A DNA stretch of 64,000 nucleotides from Eudromia elegans (lineage: Eukaryota; Chordata; Aves; Tinamiformes; Tinamidae), in the NCBI GenBank assembly GCA_003342815.1, contig PTEX01000305.1:239550-303549 (forward strand), given 5' to 3'. Within the stretch, counting starts at the first letter, position 1. Every line of letters starts with the position of its first letter. This document shows positions 51,421-64,000 of this stretch, piece after piece. Under the pieces are notes generated by a model. It had not been told where the DNA came from and made no database searches. It saw nothing but the letters and a program-made list of their open reading frames with translations. Position numbers and translations under genes: made by a program.

Positions 51421-51920
51421 AAACCCACTATACGGTAACTGTCGGGCAATGTGCTGTCTTTTTAAGTGGAGACATCTGACCACTAAGCATTTTAACGCAA
51501 TAGAAACATTGATGGTTTTAGTCCTTCCTGAAAATATATTGAGTTAATCGAGTGTTCCTGTAAGCAAACATCTCTAGTTCTGTCGCTAACCAAAGCAGGA
51601 ATTTTTATGTGTCTCCTATATATTATCAGCAATCTTTAATGGAATGTCTTTACAGCTACGTAATCTACTAGATGTGCCAGAGAGGCCTGTCCTTTTGCCC
51701 CCTTATTTATACCTGATTGCATTGGAATCATTAACAACTAATAACACTAAAAACTGTGGTAGGTCAAACAGATACAAGAATATTGCCTGTACCTTTTAAA
51801 AACAATCTCCGATCCCCCATAACTTCTTCTAGTAAAGACCGCACTGAAGCTCTAAAGAAATGAAACTTAGTAAACATGCTTAGATAAATTTAGAAATTCA
51901 CTCAAGCATTTGTTGCGGAA
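51421..51920. promoter_or_regulatory. CpG-retaining stretch, possible conserved noncoding element
   Basis: About nine CpGs remain in 490 bases, in varied contexts, while neighbouring AT-rich sequence has few. Many short homeodomain-like AATC/TAAT cores occur near 51.71-51.75 kb. No frame or repeat explains it. Conservation is inferred from base composition only. Confidence 0.25.
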
Positions 51921-54900
51921 ATGACTTTTCAGGCTACAAGTCAATTTTTCAAGGAGGAATTCCTAAAAAGTCATGAAAGTGAAAAATGATTTTTTTTCTA
52001 TATTTAGAACCCACCCACAATAACAATAAAAACATTATTTTCATTTCAGATATATTTAAGAGTCATATTCTGAAGAGGGCTCTGTCTGATATGCTCTGCT
52101 GTACATATAAATAAAATGTACTTCAGATCCTTAGGACAGTGTTACTAGGCTGAATAAGAGAAAAGATATTTCCATAGTATCCTTGAAAAATAATCTAGAA
52201 ATTTATGGTATGACATAGTACACAGAATATAAATCAAAACGTTTCCATAAAATACAATTTTAGTGAGGTTCTTCTCCACCTTTAGAACTCTTTTCTTTTG
52301 TTTGCTCTTCTCCAATACGTATATCATTTGTGTGTGAAAAAATTTATGATTATATTCAGTACATTCAGTACTTATGCTGAAAAATGGTAGCAGAAAACTC
52401 TAACCAGTAGTATGCTCCAAGTCGAATTCAAACTTTGCAAGAAATATTATGCATATCATCATAAGTTTGGATGTATACTGAATGTGGAACAAATTTTCTG
52501 AATTTGTTGAATTAATTGTGCTTTCTCCAACTACGGATAATTTTTTTTTAAAATGTATGCTTGTGTATTTTCATTTAATGTAATACACCTTGTCATGAAG
52601 CACAGCCATGTATCAGTTTATGAGAATGCATCACAATATTACACAATGTTCCAACAAGTTAGACAAACTTACAAATCCTTTGTGGATGTCTTTCATAAAT
52701 AGTACGAAAAGATGTATCTGCTGTAGAAGTCTTGCTCAGTAAATCTGCTGTGAAGACCACAGCACTCACTGAAAGCCTCTTGCTTACAAGTTACATTGCA
52801 TGTATTTACATATATCAGAACACAAGTATTTCTTTAAGACTTAGCAGCTAAACGACTGACACTACTTATATAAATATTTTACAGGTTGATCCAAGCTTAT
52901 TGAAGTTAATAGTTCTGGAAGTCAAACTTCCATAAATAAACTATATATAAAGCCCATAAAAAGAAGAAAGTAAATTGGTGGTTAAGGATTCCCAGGGTCA
53001 ACAGAGGAAGCCAATAAAAGGGATATAATTATCCTCGGAATACCTTGATATTACCTTGATATCAGTTAACATCAGAACAAATCTCAACTGTAATTATCAT
53101 ATATCTTATATGATATTATTAAAATCCAAGCAGAAATATATCAGATTGTAGCCTATCTACGGTGACCAAAGGTAGAGAGCAAAACCTGCATTAACTATTA
53201 GCAGCTAGAGAAAGCATGAAACCAAAGACAATCTTTTTACACTCAACAAGCATTGTAAGATATTATAATTTATTGTGAATTGGTCAAGAAAAGTAGTTTA
53301 CCTCCTCTCCTCGATAAGGAATGAATTCTAACAAACAAAATGGCCTTGCCTACAGCTAGCTACTGGGCTGCCCTTCAGGAGTGTGAATTTTCTGTGGCTG
53401 AAAACTGAATAGATTCATCCTGCAGCCACAGTTCAGAGTGGTGAATTTGTGAAGTTAATCAAAATAAAACTTACCATTACTTATGTTCAGATTAACATCA
53501 TGAATCTTTAGAGATGAACACATATATTTTCAAATTCAACCTCACAAGCAAACTGGAGGCACTTCTGCCCAAACCCATCAGCCTTAATATTTGAGTCTTA
53601 ATGTTGCTGTCTGAAAAAGAGCCTGGCAATTCACCTTCTCACTTCTATCCTCTCTCACCCTTGTTTCTCACAAACTTCTCCTGGTTTTAACTGAGATCAC
53701 CAAAAAAAGGTGACTATGAAATCCTACTGATGCAGGATGACCTCTGCTGGCCAGAGTCCTAAATGAGCAGAAAGCAAATAGGTAACTCAAATTTAACCCT
53801 TTAATGATCCGTTTAACTGGTCATATATCAGCTTTGAAAAGGGTCAATTAAAATCCTGTGTATTGCAATGAATTTCGAATCTCAGCTGCGAGCGTCTGGC
53901 ACTTGTAAACAGAAATCAAAATTTAATCTGAAAATTTTCAGAAGCATTCTGTAGCTGTAAAGCTGTCTTAATTACCCTTGTTTTTCAGGTGAAATATTAC
54001 AGTGGAATAAATATTCTACTTCTCACTTTGGCTTCTAGCTTGTGGCATGGTGTCCATGGTGTCATCATGTCCACAGAACTATCAGTCTAGCAAGGTTTGG
54101 GTGTGGAAACGCACCTGGCACACACTCCTCTTTCAGCCCCAAATTTAGGCCTAAGCGCAGTAAAGTGGCAGCCTTCAGCATTCCTCTTCTAGGTGACATA
54201 GGCCCCTATTCAGTACATTTGCTTTTAGGAATCCTGCCTTAGGACATGACATCAAGTCTGACACATACTGGCACACCTGAGCGAGTTTATTATAGATAGA
54301 AAGCCATGAATACAAAACACAAACATGCAAGGAAAACAAGTGTACTAAGGCTCCAAAGAGTGCACGCTGGTTGCTAGCACAAGCTAAAGACTATACACAG
54401 AGCATCTTCCCAACTTCATTCAATCACTTACCTACGCTTATATACCTAGGTCTCTGTGTGGTATAGGCAGACTGGATGTGTAACTCAGATTCTGTACAGT
54501 CGGGTATTCTGATAGGAAGAGATGCAATGCTTAAACTCTGTATGGATTTAGTTCCACATCCATAACTCTGCTGCTGATGCAGTGAGGATGTTCAATTGAA
54601 TATTTCAATTCACATATAAGTAAAAAAAAAAATCAGTATTTTGTAGCAACACATATTGCAGAAATTTTAAGACAAAAGAAATCACTTGACACCATTGCTC
54701 AAAATCCCTTTTACCCACTGCAAGCAGTTTTTGGTTGCAGTTCATTCTGTTTCATTCACTTAAAAAAAAAAAAAAGTTTGACAAATTACCAAGAATGTAT
54801 TCTATCAGTAAAACAACTCTACAATTACTACATAGAAAGAAAAATTTGAACTGGAAAAAAAACTTGTGCAGCAGCTAGCAGAGTTAAATTTTTGTAGCGG

Positions 54901-57900
54901 CATTTTAAAGAATGCAAGGGATAATCCTTCCATTTACAGTAATCTGGGAACATGGTGACATTAATCTCATGCTTATGGTATCTGACAGCTTGGACCTTTG
55001 CAGTAATTAATAAGAACTTTTTCAGTGGCTGCTAAAATTAGGTTAGTCATAGTTTCCAACTAACTAACATTTCAACTACATATCCACATAATTTTATTTG
55101 TTAATACAATGTAAATTACAGCTTTGGTAAAAATAATTCTTATTTTGTAAAGTGATATCAACAATAATCCTTTTACTGTTTGACAAAAATCCTAAGCAAT
55201 GCCGACATTTTCCCCAAGAGGAGGAAATGCTGATACTCAGCAAAGTGACAATAAGATGTATCACTACATTCCACATCAAGGAGACTCGACTGAGAAGTGT
55301 GTTGCCAAGTCGCAAAGTTAAACAAACATGTAAGTAGGTTGCTTCAATCTCTTAGCAAATTTGTTCCTTTACCCTACTGCTCACAGTAACAGAGAAGTTT
55401 TTATCAGACATGCTGAAATCATCATGTGCTGAACACTTTGAATCCACAAAAATTGCTTGTCTTAAGCACGTATGCAATATAAATTATTGAAACACGAGAT
55501 TTTCATATGTTCAAACCAATTACCTAGCAAATATAAATGAAATTATTTAACCTAGCATAGATATTGAAGAGTTCATTAAACATTTTATAACAAGGAATTT
55601 AGATATTCTGTGCCAGTCCAAGATTTAGGCTGATCCTATAATTTTTAAAGGAATTTGGTATATCTGAGAAGAAAAGCTAATCAGGCAAATCAAGAAATTG
55701 TTAATAAATTTTATTATTTAAGAATATGAGCAAATCAAGTTTTGCTAAAACATGAAGTGATACTACATATACTCTTGTTATTAAAATTCCATTGGCTATG
55801 AGGCAGAATTGTATCACAATATTGTATTTTTTTCCAGTAAGTGCCCATCCTCTACTGGTAAGAACTCATCCGTTAAAAGCATATACACCTCCATTAACAA
55901 CCTCTCTCCTTCAAAATAGGCCAAAATGAATAGGGCAAACTATGAAATCTAGACACAAAGCATTTTCTTGCTCCTGTTAAATACAAGTTGTGATAAGGCT
56001 GTTCAATAAAACATCCTCTTCATGGGCTCCTTGCCACAAGGCCACCATAGTTCTATGAATAATGTATAGCTAAGCATATAGGAAGGTGCTTTAAAATATA
56101 TATTATCAGCACTCCTTTAGTTTCCTTTTCAGAACTGTCTGTAATATAGATGCCATCTGAACTACTGACCTTATCCCATAACAATGAGTGCAATGTTTCA
56201 TGTCAGGGCTTCGTGGAGTTGAATTCCTTCTAGTAACAGCTCTTTTGACTTCTCAAAGGTCTTTCAAAATATAAGTTTCATGTTCCTAATCTAAAATACA
56301 AGTAATATGAACAAATATATTCCTATTCTGTGGGGACTGGGATTTATGATAAAAGAAAAACAGGCACTAAGAGCAATGTGTGCTTCACGTGTTAAAAAAA
56401 GGGGCAGTCAGCTAAACCCAGTGTAGTGATGGAAAACAGAGTGGCTTTTGATAGATGTGTAAGTACGTATTTCTTCATCACGAGAAAAGGAAACATTCTG
56501 CAGTTGTAGAAAGTTCTGTAAGCTCTAGTACTAAAATTCAGTTCAATAAACACTAGGAATGCAGTGTACTAATAAACTGTAAAAAGAGGTGGAGGAATGA
56601 AGGGAAAAAAGCAAGGTCTAAGTTTACTTCTAAAGGATATGGACTAATTTTATCTTAATCCTAATATATTTTCCAGCTTTTTAGTATCCAAAGTTTTACC
56701 AATACCTCCTCCCTCTGCCACACTCAAGCAGAATAAAGATTCATTAAATTTAAAATGACATGGAATATTAATCTTTTAATTTCAAAAATACACACATATA
56801 TTTATATACTTAAATTTTGGACTTATGACTTATTTCCACGGAAAATTCCCAATCCTCAGAATTACTTCTGTACCTAAATCCTATCTAGGCTTTTAGATGA
56901 CAATGATGTGCTTAAATATTTTAGGTTCTCATTCTGGAAATGGGCATCAAAATTTTCTGCACATTATTTTTCCATTGGTGGAAACACTTCCTATGTGTAC
57001 TATTTTTAAGCAAACTTGAGCAAACTAAAAGGAAGGTTCTACTCTCTTTAACCCTTAACAACTATTTTTTCTCATTACGAATATTCACAAAATGCTCCAT
57101 AATGACTATTACAGAAAGATAATTTGATAATTTTGATAATTTGATAATTTTTTTTCTACTCTGAAACTACTTCAGCCCAGACCTCAGTCAAATTAGTTTA
57201 TGGATTTAAGAACAAAGCATGCCAAAAACAAATTGTCCAAATAACTCCTTATCGCAGATCCATGTCATCTCGAACATGGAGAATGCATACCATAGTTGCC
57301 TATTTGTACTTTTGTCATTTTGAGGCAAAAACATTAAAAAAATCTACTCTAATTGTCTACCACATCAGGTAGTAAGGTGTAACAGCACCATTTTCTGTTA
57401 TACTATAATTCAAATGGGCATATTTACACTGGAATCTGATATTTTTCTCCTCAATTATGGTAAACAGATTTGAAGAATGACTTGAGTTTATTGAGTGTGG
57501 ATTTAGATCAGCTGAACAATTATTTTACAGTACTATAGACTTTGTATTTTCTACTCAAAATATTACTAAGAAAGCAGCATATTTTCCTGAATGTGATCTG
57601 TTACCATTTCTATACTTAGAGACTGCTTTTGATAAAATTTGCATAACTAACACAGATGTTTAATGTCTTCAGTAATTTGATGACATATAATTTTTTGGAT
57701 GACTATATCTCATAACGGTCTGGACTTTTTAGATAATAATTGTATATTATGCTTACCATAATTTTATATTTAAGTTTGCAGGAAAAGAACAATTTATCTG
57801 AGCGAGAAAGTATATCTGGAATGACCAGAGTTCAAAATATAGACTGATGATGGATGACTTATGAAAGTTTCCTATCTAAATGTTCCCATCTACATGAACA

Positions 57901-58124
57901 CTCCCTAGATTTTTCTTGTTGTTTATGAGAAGGGGACCAAAATTTCAAAAATGTAGGGAAAAAACCCAACTATGTAGGTCAAATCTCACTTTATACCAAG
58001 GCAATTTACTAAATGAAATTGTAGATAATAAAAGATGAAACAGAATCAATTATTACTGACTGATAAGGACGTTCCTGACAGTTATTTTCTTAAATATCAG
58101 AGCTGGAAACAAGATGTCTTTCTA

Positions 58125-58153
58125 TTCTAAGAAAGAATGAGCCTTTCTTAGAA
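58125..58153. repeat. Hairpin: 11-bp perfect stem, 7-base loop
   Basis: TTCTAAGAAAG (58125-58135) pairs with CTTTCTTAGAA (58143-58153) around AATGAGC. Confidence 0.85.
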
Positions 58154-60942
58154 ACAATCTCTGGCTCAGTATAACATCAGCCATGTCAATTCAGCTAACG
58201 ACTATTCTGCAGCTGGGGAATCCAAAATGCTGGGTTTTGTTTTTGTTTTTTATTGTATGTTCAACAAGTAAGAATGTGCATAATTTCAGTGATTCATTTT
58301 CAGTATATACTTCATTTCCCCCTCTCCATCGAGCAGATTTTTGTTGAAGGAAGTTAAACATGTTCTATTGAATTTAACATCACACAGGTGATGAACAAAT
58401 CAAATAGAATGTTTCATGGGTTAAAATTACATCTCAAGCTTGATCTTGAATCATGTGCACCCACACTTAAACTTAGAAACCTCATATACAGACTTTGTTG
58501 TTAATATTAATAGATAATTTATTAGACATTGGTTCTCCACAAAGTGTATCAAAATTATTACCTTCCTGAATGTGTTCTTTTTTTTTGGCACTGTGACCAA
58601 ATCCACAAATTTCACTACAGTTATATGAAAAATATTCCACATAATTAGCCACAGACCTGGTTGGAAACCTCAGCCCTTTTAAGAAATGAATTGAATCTCT
58701 CTCATGTTATTTACAAAGTGTTATCCACTTCATACTTGACAAGACATGTATAATAATATAAAACAAAACAAGGTTAAAAGCCAGGCTTCCTATTAGAATT
58801 GTGGAAAACAAGATTTCATACACATACAAAAAGTGATTTGATCAAACATCATAATGCCTGAAGACTACCAGGCGTTTTAATCACCTATTCTTGAAAACAT
58901 CAGCCTCAATAGGCGGGCTTTTATTAGGCAGATATGGAAAATTATCTCATACTTAATACATGACTTCCTGTGTGTTCTCCTTTTTTTTTTTTTTTTACCC
59001 CCCGAAGCCTTTAAATGATTGTGTGCCTTCTCTTTGCCCTCCATTCAGAAGCTAGAAATAATCCAGAAGTTAATTTATAAAATTTGATGGCTTGTCCCCA
59101 TATTCTGACCAAGCAAAAGACTGGATCTGGTAAGGTGAACTGAAGAATCAGCTTTCCTTAGACAAGCAAAGAAGAGGCCTGCCACCTGAGAAAATCCCTC
59201 TAGGAGGAGGGATTCCTCTTTAAGCAGAAGTTAGAATGACTATGTTATGACTAGAATTAATAACTCACCTCAAGATCTCCATTCAAATGGAAGCACATAC
59301 ACCATCCTTTCCAGCTGAGTTAGCAAGTTACTTTTGGGGAACATGCGGGCCTGCATGAATGCGAACCAGATTCAATCTGAGATTTGTGTAGAACCATTTT
59401 TAAACCATAATAAAATCTTAATTAATATATAATGACAAATTATATGTAACTAAGCACTTCAGTGCACCTTGTATTCGTGCACTATGTATTCCTATTTTTG
59501 ACATAGTATTTCCTTAACATGTAAACTGCTGAAAGCAGTATTCCTCAAGAAGAAAGACAGATCATTCCTGATCATGTGTACTTAAAGTGATGTCTTCAAT
59601 TTAATGACTAATTGTACTGATATATTTTGATATGATGCTAGTACTACTTTGTTATTCATGAAATACTATGTGTCAAAAAAAATTTGTTAAGAACATGAGA
59701 AAGAGCTCGTTGGACCTACCACAAATTTTACAGCACTCAGAACTGTCTTATGTCATTAAGCCAAAGCTGTTGACATAAGACAACATCCAAATCTCCCTAA
59801 ATTTGTGAATCTCCTATGACAGGTATTAGAAACTGGGAGAAATAATTTCATCTGTGTTTCACTAAGTAAGATAAAGATAATCTTTTTATTTGATAAAAAG
59901 CATATAAGCTTAATTCTATACTTAATACATCTATAAAAAAAAAGGAAAGTGATACTTTAAATGTAATATATATTTAGATGAAAGACTGTAGTGGTTTTAA
60001 AGTGTCTAAAAATCCTCAGGTTATATTTTATATCTTGTAAAATGCTGTTAATTTTAAGTGGTGGCAATATACTCTTCAATTCTAAGGTATCCTATCCTTA
60101 GTATTAATAAAGCGCCAGTATTAAATACCATTTCTGGAAAGAAATCACACAATTGCTAAAATACACATATCAGCAATTCCACATTCAATATATCTTTACA
60201 AAACCTACAACAACCTACTTTTTCTGAGATGTTTAAGAGTGCTGAATGTCCTCTTATTCCTTCCTATGAAAAGACTGGAATTTGCAGGATGATCTGAAGA
60301 TTTAGCTTTGCTTAGAAAAATACCAGCGTGCCTGCCACTGAAGAAAATCGTCCTGGGAGAGGTATTTACTCTAAATAAAGGTAAGAAAATGTTATGACAA
60401 GCAAAATATAATAATACATTAGTACAAAAACTCATCTCAAGGTAGAAACGGAGCAAATACCCAGTTCTATTCTTTTGTAATTTCAATTTTAAAAACTCAT
60501 GCATAAGATTAAACATATTTTTCTTTGTTGAATAGGCCAATACAATTTATATTTTAACTGTTCTTTACTGATATCAGATAGAGAGTAGGATTCTAACTGT
60601 AGATTTATAATCCATTTTTGAAATATTTTTGAGATTTCTAGTGGAGAAAATATTCAGAGATATGCCCATTAGGAGACACCAGAGTTACATCTGAAATTTA
60701 AATCTTTTAAAATCAGATTTTTTCTTTTTTTTTTTTTATTTCTTCACCTTACTTGTTTTAATTAATGAGGATTGGCAGTATAAATTTTGCTAATAAAACT
60801 ACTTGTCTCAGTATTTGGCATGTTTAAAGTTTTTAATCTCATTTCCTGATTTTATTATCAAACAAACTTCTGCCTTTAAGAGTCTTTGGCAGCATTTTGC
60901 AGTAGTCAATTTGATTCTGAAACTGACAGATTTAGCTATAGG

Positions 60943-60998
60943 AACACAGTAAATAGCTGTTCATCTTAACAACACAGTAAATAGCTGTTAATCTCAGC
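60943..60998. repeat. 28-bp tandem duplication
   Basis: A unit beginning AACACAGTAAATAGCTGTT is repeated directly at a 28-base period; the last third of the second copy has a few differences, so it is older than the 28.7-kb duplication. Confidence 0.9.
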
Positions 60999-61555
60999 TA
61001 ATTTAAAGTATTTGCTCTAAGTTTGTTTCTACAGAGGTTTTAACAGCTACACATTCCTTTCTGGTTATTTCCTATTATTGTTTTCCTCTTAGGCAGAAAG
61101 CAGGTCTCAGACTCAGAGAGCATCAAACAACAGCATTGTGTGGGTATGTTTTTCAGGCAGTGTTATAATCTATGAGCATTTTACATGGAAAAGATAGTCT
61201 AGCAAAAACACAATTAAATAAAAAAAAAAAAGAAGAAAATAATCCATTTCCAAAGGTACCTGAATTTGGAACAGAGCTTCTGAATTATCTGACATAATTT
61301 CTGATTATTGGTGGATTAGTAATAAAACCTGGGCTGAACATGAAAATATTACTAGCAAATATCTGAGATTCATTATGCTATGTGACATCCTATTGAAATC
61401 TTATGTCCATGTTCTCTGTAACAACATACAAAATGTGCTGGAATAAGGCTTGTATTCTAATGTGTTTTAAATTAAACTGAAAGCATATTCTAATGTCGGT
61501 GTGACAGCTAGCAATGATTTTTTTAATAATATTCATTTACAATTTAAATATATCT

Positions 61556-61800
61556 TTAAATTGGTAATGTAGTGACCCTTAGATTCCACATGCCCTGTTT
61601 GCTCTTCACACTGGTCTCCAGGCAACAAAATTAATATTTTGCATTTTTCCCTTTTTCCCTGGAAGGATGGCTATTCTATTTTAATTATCGAGGGAAAAAA
61701 AAGGTCTAATTAGGTCTGGGAATGAAAATTCAGCAAATTATATTAAAGCAGATAATGCATCCCTAAACACTCCATTTAGCACATCTAGGTATCTAAATAT
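61556..61800. promoter_or_regulatory. Candidate conserved regulatory element with X-box-like motif
   Basis: GTCTCCAGGCAAC at 61614-61626 fits an RFX X-box (GTNRCC-spacer-RGYAAC) with one mismatch in the first half and a perfect second half. It is followed by a dense series of homeodomain-like cores (TTAATA, TTAATTATCGAGG, CTAATTAGG, GATAATGCAT). Such motif packing is common in developmental enhancers. No frame or repeat explains the stretch. It is a guess from motif content. Confidence 0.3.
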
Positions 61801-64000
61801 TTCATGACTTCAAGTAAGACAAGAGTCTTTCCCTGTAGTCTAGGCTGTTCATGTTCCTTTCAAAGCATTAATTGCTTCCAAAATAAGATCTTTTCAGGGA
61901 CAACTAAATAATTTCCTGTCACATGCATATCTGACTCTTACCAGTACACTCAGATGGAATTTGGTTATCAGCTGGGAAATGTAGACATATTAAACTTGAG
62001 TCTGTACTGGAAAGTATGCTGCATGTTGTTAGAATCAGATAATACCAGAAATGACACAAACATTAGGGGCACAGATATGCAGCACTTCTATATTTTTTTA
62101 CCCAGCATGACAGTTTTTATTAATTTTGTGCTTTCTGTCTGGATAGTAAATGCTAAACCAGACTTTTTCAGTACTTCAGGCAACGTTAGAGGATATTTCC
62201 CTGAAGCCTTCTAGCCATAATTCTTTCCTAAACTCAAAACCCTCTCACACCACAATCTTAGCTCGACATTTTATATCATCAGTGGCTCCCGGTTACTGGT
62301 AATGTTCAGAAGTATCTAAAAACCACAATTTCTGTCAGCTACTGCACAAGCTCTGATTTCTCCATCCTGAAGCAGGGAGGGTGAATTAAAGAAGAGAAGT
62401 ATTAGCTAGAAAATAACCTCAGAGTGAACTACATTACTGGAAATAAAATTTCTGTGGCTTCAAACTTTGCTATGTGTCAGTCCCTCAGAAGAATGCGGAC
62501 AAATGTTGGTGTTAGGTGTGGTTGTATGTTTCCATATATGATGATGGTTTTTCTTTTCAGTTGGTGACAACATCTGGAATCCTTCCTTAAAATATCTCCA
62601 GAATGTGCTTAAGGAAATTAAGTTATCAGTATTTAAGAAAATCTTCACCATAGCAAAAAATCTGTACGTTAGTAAATTAGGGATGGTTAGTTAGGGATAG
62701 TTAACCTGGTTATTTGTCATTATTCCACCACCAAAATATTTATTTATTACTGAAGGCTCCATTATGTAAGAAAGGCAATAAGTAAAAGGGTTCTTGATCT
62801 AGTGCTCAAACTCTAAAACAAAAGGGAAAACAGTCATGTAGAAAAGTATATACTTTGATTAAACAAAGAGGATCAAAAGAGAAGGAAGGAGTGTCATGGA
62901 ACAAACACTGAGGTATTTGAAGAAAATATTAAAGCTGATGTTATTCGCTTTGGAAAGCTGGAGTGTAACAAAGTGAGTAGATTTGATACTAAGACTACAG
63001 CTAATTAGTGACAGTCTTAAGGGCAAGGATGATATTGGCAAAAGCAGATGCCTCTCTTTAGGCATCCGAATCACTCCTATGGCTTTCCAAGGCAATGTTA
63101 GGAATGAAACAAAGACCTAGGAAAAAAAAAAAAAAGCTTCTTATCTCTTCAACAACCATTAATAGAGACTTCCATTACAACATATTATCTAACTATAATA
63201 TCAGTTCATGAGCTATAGGGAACTATCAACATTAAATCTAGTATCTTTGTTTCTCTTGTTTGCTTAGCGTTCACATTCAAATAACAATTTCCCATATTAT
63301 CCCCATATTTTATCTTAGAGATTCGTTTTTCAAAACAGATAGCTATGGATCTTAACATTTTGATCTAAAAGGGTGTTCAAAACACTTTTACAGTTGTCCA
63401 CAAATTTAGTTGTGTCACCATTTCACCTTGTGAATATGGTCTGCCGTTTAGTTTGCCATGTTTTACAGAATTAGATGCATTAAGAATGATTAACAAAAAT
63501 ATCTGTATGGGCAGTCTCTCAGGCTGGCCTATGAAGCATGTAATGCTAAACCTGCATGCTCCCTCTCCAGGAGCAAAATGATAAATTCCAGTTTTCCTCA
63601 CTTGTATCTGCGGCAGGGGAGACCCAGAATAGAAGCAGTAAGCAGAATAATATACAGCTCTTGTGTAACTAATTGCCCAATGGCTAAAAGTTAGTTTAAA
63701 ATCCTCAGGACATGTCTTCGCATCCACACCTAATTTGGCACACAGATTTCATCTCAGATCATTCATGAAAGTGTCTTTATCACAAGACTAGTGTTCAGGA
63801 CTTCTAATATGGCTAATATTTACAGCATTTGGTTTAAACAGTTGACCGAGGCCTAGAGAGATTTTGTTCTGATCTCGGTTTTCACGCCTCTGGTCTGAGC
63901 ACGTCTGCAGAACTGAGTGCACTGAGGAAGAAAGAAGGTGCCCAGGCTGGGACTCCTGCTCATGGACTCAGCTGCGCCTAAGGCTCTCAGATAACAGAGG
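61801..64000. other. VEGFC upstream flank, part 8: no gene seen
   Basis: AT-rich unique sequence. A short near-repeat of TTAGGGATGGTTA/TTAGGGATAGTTA lies at about 62.68-62.70 kb. The last 160 bases contain five CpGs and more G+C, perhaps the edge of an element lying beyond the window. A 116-codon minus-strand frame at 63377-63727 matches no family I know and is treated as chance. Confidence 0.6.

Larger units (their letters stand above)
51921..61555. other. VEGFC upstream flank, part 7: no gene seen
   Basis: AT-rich unique sequence with poly-T at 58981-58996, a GATAATTT-type repetition at 57118-57149, and small inverted or direct repeats. A minus-strand CCAGCAGAGGTC at 53739-53750 resembles a CTCF core with one mismatch. 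The somewhat less AT-rich stretch at 54.03-54.30 kb has no recognised identity. No coding exon, RNA gene or mobile element is supported. Confidence 0.6.

Noticed and set aside
53739-53750. CCAGCAGAGGTC on the minus strand, resembling a CTCF core
   Set aside because: One mismatch in a short core and no wider context; such matches are common by chance.
1-64000. Endogenous retroviruses, LTRs, Polinton-like elements, CRISPR arrays, tRNA or rRNA genes
   Set aside because: No LTR pair, retroviral or capsid-type motif, array of spaced repeats, tRNA cloverleaf or rRNA segment was recognised on either strand.

Overview
This is vertebrate nuclear DNA, most likely from a bird, possibly a galliform. The reasons are an AT-rich background with few CpGs, one clear 3' end of a CR1 LINE of the avian/reptilian type near 9.6 kb, very low interspersed-repeat density, and a CpG island holding a first coding exon that I recognise as VEGFC (vascular endothelial growth factor C). 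Turtle or crocodile is less likely but not excluded. The sequence is draft quality, with eight isolated ambiguous bases and one 93-N gap inside an A tract.

Layout: VEGFC is on the minus strand. Its coding exon 1 occupies 13903-14034, with start codon, signal peptide, first residues of the propeptide and a good splice donor. It sits inside a CpG island at about 13.61-14.53 kb that also contains the 5'UTR and promoter. Everything from 13902 down to 1 is the 5' part of VEGFC intron 1. It holds one young CR1 fragment, one older CR1-like fragment, A/T homopolymers, a TG-loop hairpin and a GC-rich patch at 11.35-11.75 kb. I found no exon 2, so the rest of the gene lies beyond the low-coordinate edge.

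From about 14.56 kb to 64 kb lies the upstream flank of VEGFC. I find no convincing coding exon, RNA gene or intact mobile element in these 49 kb. This fits the known gene-poor interval upstream of VEGFC in amniotes. The features there are simple repeats, short tandem duplications, several palindromes and hairpins, an orphan CpG-dense patch near 25.9 kb, a long imperfect inverted repeat near 20.2 kb, a 28-base C run near 33.4 kb, and a few stretches that keep CpGs or look like conserved regulatory DNA.

There is only one gene, so there is no operon or pathway in the usual sense. Interest lies in VEGFC regulation (upstream ORF, predicted RNA G-quadruplex just before the AUG, CTCF-like site, possible TATA-like element), in a possible tyrosine-sulfation motif in the propeptide, and in distal candidate elements. 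I found no evidence for a wholly new biological system. The best candidates for a second look are the 5'UTR elements, the YYEEE motif, the 20.2-kb hairpin, the 25.9-kb mini-island and the nested palindromic duplication at 28.7 kb.
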